Assembly: GCF_013393905.1 (NCBI RefSeq)
Contig: NZ_CP040272.1
Location: 7,764,337-7,828,336 of the forward strand
Direction: 5' to 3'
DNA length: 64,000 nt
From: Nostoc sp. C052
GTDB taxonomy: Bacteria; Cyanobacteriota; Cyanobacteriia; Cyanobacteriales; Nostocaceae
A program made the position numbers and the translations under genes. Below, piece after piece: positions 61,963 through 64,000 of this stretch (its first letter is position 1; the number at the start of each line of letters is the position of its first letter). The notes under the pieces were generated by a model. It ran no database searches, was not told where the DNA came from, and saw nothing but the letters and a program-made list of their open reading frames with translations.

Positions 61963-62493
61963 TTATTTGTTAACTACTCGTTGTTGATATTCTTGCTCAG
62001 TAATCATATCGAGAGTGTTCTCTAGGCGATCTACAAATACGATACCGTCGAGATGATCGTACTCGTGTTGAAAAATCCGAGCGATAAAATCGGTTAATTC
62101 TTGTTTTTGTAAATTGCCTTGAGAGTCAGTGTATTCCACTTCAATAGATTTATACCGAGGAACTAACCCCCTAATTCCTGGAACACTTAAACAACCTTCC
62201 CAATCTTTGACAACTTCAGTTGAATGGGCAATGATTTTGGGATTAATCATGGCAGTAGGTTCCATTTCTGGGGCGTTGGGATATCTGGCATTAGGACGGG
62301 AAGCCACGATAAATAAACGATAGGATTGTGCTACTTGAGGCGCAGCAATTCCCACGCCGTTAGCCTTGGCCACAGTGGCAATTAAGTCTTCGATTAATTT
62401 TTGGATTTGCTCATCTTGAATATTCTCAACCCAAGCAGCTTTTTGGCGTAATGTTGGATTTCCTAATTGAATTATTGGCGCTAATTCAGTCAT
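61963..62493 (-). CDS. def: Peptide deformylase
   Basis: Metalloenzyme of 176 residues that removes the formyl group from new proteins. All three motifs are present: GVGIAAPQ (about 47-54), EGCLSVPG (about 99-106) and the metal site HEYDHLDG (about 142-149). ATG at 62493 has AAGGAG about 8 bases before it. Length is normal. It is preceded by a repeat-rich spacer and follows the HtrA-type gene on the same strand. Confidence 0.96.
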   Translation of the reverse strand: MTELAPIIQLGNPTLRQKAAWVENIQDEQIQKLIEDLIATVAKANGVGIAAPQVAQSYRLFIVASRPNARYPNAPEMEPTAMINPKIIAHSTEVVKDWEGCLSVPGIRGLVPRYKSIEVEYTDSQGNLQKQELTDFIARIFQHEYDHLDGIVFVDRLENTLDMITEQEYQQRVVNK

Positions 62494-62513
62494 GATAAAA
62501 CTCCTTTAATTAA

Positions 62514-62580
62514 TGGGGACTGGGGATTGGGTACTGGGGACTGGGCTAATGACTAATGACAAATGACTAATGACAAATGG
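62514..62580. repeat. Heptamer tandem repeats upstream of def
   Basis: GGGGACT and related units (62515-62545) followed by AATGACT/AATGACA units (62548-62577), the same two families as at 1089-1171. They fill the 93-base spacer between the HtrA-type gene and def. Confidence 0.75.
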
Positions 62581-62586
62581 CTCACA

Positions 62587-63849
62587 TCATCCTTCACGTC
62601 TTACGGGCAAAGCAGCAGGTTGGACTCCTACTTGGACAATTTTGCCATTGCGTTCTACTTCTATTGGTAATTTAGTACCGATTTTGCTCTTTTCTACTAG
62701 CTTTTGTACTTCTTCAATTTTAGTTACAGGCTGGCTGTTAATGCTTTTGATTACATCACCAACTCGTAGTCCAGCTATAGATGCAGGCGATCGCGGCACA
62801 ATCTCTACCAGCAAAACGCCCTCATCTGCTGTCAGATTTAAGCGATCGCCTGCGACATTTTTGATTCTTTCTTTATTTTCTGGTGTCAATGTCACCATCT
62901 GAACACCCAAATAAGGATGATCCACCTTGCCTGTAGCGATTAATTCTTGGGCAATTCTTTGCACAGTGTTAATGGGGATAGCAAATCCCAAACCTTGAGC
63001 GCCTCGAATAATTGCTGTGTTCATCGCAATCACTTGACCACGAGCATTGAGCAATGGGCCACCAGAATTACCAGGGTTAATCGCAGCATCCGTTTGGATG
63101 TAATCAACCCGCTTATCACTAGCGCCGATGTCGCTACTAGAACGACCTGTAGCACTAATAATCCCAGAAGTGACGGTATTATTCAAGCCTAATGGATTAC
63201 CGATGGCAATTACAGCTTCTCCTGGTTGCAAAGCGTCGGAGTTACCCACAGATAAAGTTGGCAGATTATTCGCATCAATTTTAATCGCAGCCACATCCGT
63301 TACCGGATCTTCACCCAAAACTTTACCATCAAAAGTCCGCCCATCTTTAAGTGTCACAGTCACTCTATCAGCACCGTCTACTACATGGGAATTGGTCACA
63401 ATTTGACCTGAAGAATCAATAATAAATCCAGAGCCACTACCCCGTTCTACGCGTTGTCTAGCCTGTGGGGTTCCCTCTCCAAAAAACCGCCGAAAAAATG
63501 GATCGTTGTTAAATTCGTCTGGTACGCGAGAAGTAATTGTTCGAGAAGAATCAATGCGAACTACCGCAGGGCCCACTTGTTGCACTACTTTCACTATAAA
63601 ATTAGGATCTCCAGATGAAGAGAAAATCGGCGGGGGGACAATTGCCGAATTGGGTTCTATTGTCTTTTGGGCTTGAGTCTGGTTTTGTTGAGCCTCAATT
63701 GTCTTAGCAGGTAGAAGAGAGCAGCTCCCCAGGAACACCACTGCTACCCCGGATGAGAACATTCCCAGAATATTATTTACCCCCCATCTGTGGGGCAAAA
63801 GCCTGGTATTTATCTTTTTGGGCGCTGAGTGATGGTTTGTTGTCTTCAT
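62587..63849 (-). CDS. HtrA/Deg-type serine protease with one PDZ domain
   Basis: Periplasmic or thylakoid-lumen protease of 420 residues. An N-terminal hydrophobic segment (about 28-48, MFSSGVAVVFLGSCSLLPA) could be a lipoprotein signal: LGSC is a lipobox-like site. The trypsin-like domain (about 80-290) has the triad His in VTNSHVVDG, Asp in DPVTDVAAIKI and Ser in NPGNSGGPL. One PDZ domain (about 300-410: PYLGVQMVTL, VLLVEIVPRSPASIAGLRVGDVI) follows. This is the HhoA/HhoB/HtrA family of cyanobacteria; which member is not decided. It precedes def with a 93-base spacer. Confidence 0.92.
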   Translation of the reverse strand: MKTTNHHSAPKKINTRLLPHRWGVNNILGMFSSGVAVVFLGSCSLLPAKTIEAQQNQTQAQKTIEPNSAIVPPPIFSSSGDPNFIVKVVQQVGPAVVRIDSSRTITSRVPDEFNNDPFFRRFFGEGTPQARQRVERGSGSGFIIDSSGQIVTNSHVVDGADRVTVTLKDGRTFDGKVLGEDPVTDVAAIKIDANNLPTLSVGNSDALQPGEAVIAIGNPLGLNNTVTSGIISATGRSSSDIGASDKRVDYIQTDAAINPGNSGGPLLNARGQVIAMNTAIIRGAQGLGFAIPINTVQRIAQELIATGKVDHPYLGVQMVTLTPENKERIKNVAGDRLNLTADEGVLLVEIVPRSPASIAGLRVGDVIKSINSQPVTKIEEVQKLVEKSKIGTKLPIEVERNGKIVQVGVQPAALPVRREG

Positions 63850-64000
63850 GTGTCGTTGCTTCTCCCTTGTCAGTCAGTGGGTGTTAGGATCTTGCCTACT
63901 GGGTATGTCCCAAAATGATTACAACTTAAAAGCTTATTTTAGGTCTAGCGTGTCTCAATGCTAAATTGATGCTCTCTCTTCTATTGTGACGTGGTGGATA
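63850..64000. other. Upstream region of the HtrA-type gene
   Basis: 151 bases with no gene. GGGAGAAGCAACG lies just upstream of the ATG (minus strand AGGGAGAAGC... ribosome-like purines). No further elements recognised before the window ends. Confidence 0.5.

Noticed and set aside
1089..62580. Heptamer tandem repeats as CRISPR-like arrays or regulatory arrays
   Set aside because: Units are 7 bases with no spacers, vary from site to site and are typical neutral short repeats of Nostocales.

Overview
The window looks like chromosome of a filamentous, heterocyst-type cyanobacterium (Nostocales, Nostoc/Anabaena-like). Reasons visible in the sequence: frequent HIP1 octamers (GCGATCGC), many short heptamer tandem repeats between genes, a beta-carboxysome operon ordered ccmK2-ccmK1-ccmL-ccmM-ccmN-ccmO next to divergent ndhF/ndhD genes and a CmpR-like LysR gene, a mycosporine (MAA) cluster of the mysABCD type, and a GAF-GAF-PAS adenylate cyclase. 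No rRNA, tRNA, CRISPR array or intact transposase gene was seen.

Layout. 1-3032: CO2-uptake NDH-1 subunits NdhD (cut by the window edge) and NdhF, minus strand. 3033-9808: carboxysome operon and LysR regulator, plus strand; together with the NDH genes this is a carbon-concentrating island. 9930-14403: a DUF4139/MuiA-type protein, cardiolipin synthase and an endonuclease/exonuclease/phosphatase-fold protein. 14687-30233: seven minus-strand genes that read as one locus: TpsB outer-membrane translocator, two TpsA filamentous-haemagglutinin-type exoproteins, a TPR-CHAT protease-like protein, a DUF928 repeat protein, a CHASE2 hybrid histidine kinase and a receiver-kinase overlapping it by 4 bases. 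31625-39639: orphan RND-type adaptor, two SDR enzymes, dapF and hfq (divergent), a KefB-type antiporter and an unrecognised secreted protein. 40633-44994: adenylate cyclase and an MFS transporter. 45166-50926: mysA-mysB-mysC-mysD (minus strand), followed on the same strand by a Core-2/I-branching-type glycosyltransferase. 52695-63849: small membrane protein, PATAN-receiver regulator with a decayed CheY-like pseudogene behind it, an AAA-WD40 (14 blade repeats) protein, an RCK-2TM-RCK channel-like protein, peptide deformylase and an HtrA-type protease.

The two most system-like regions are the 15.5-kb TPS/CHAT/DUF928/CHASE2 locus (export, surface protein, caspase-like protease, sensor kinase in one orientation) and the mys cluster with a neighbouring glycosyltransferase. 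A third result is a family of small non-autonomous mobile elements (terminal inverted repeats beginning CAATAC, 10-base target duplications): three copies are resolved to the base (11619-11725, 20253-20390, 40075-40215), and a fourth (61794-61949) is decayed. All family assignments are from reading the protein sequences by eye; no database search was run.
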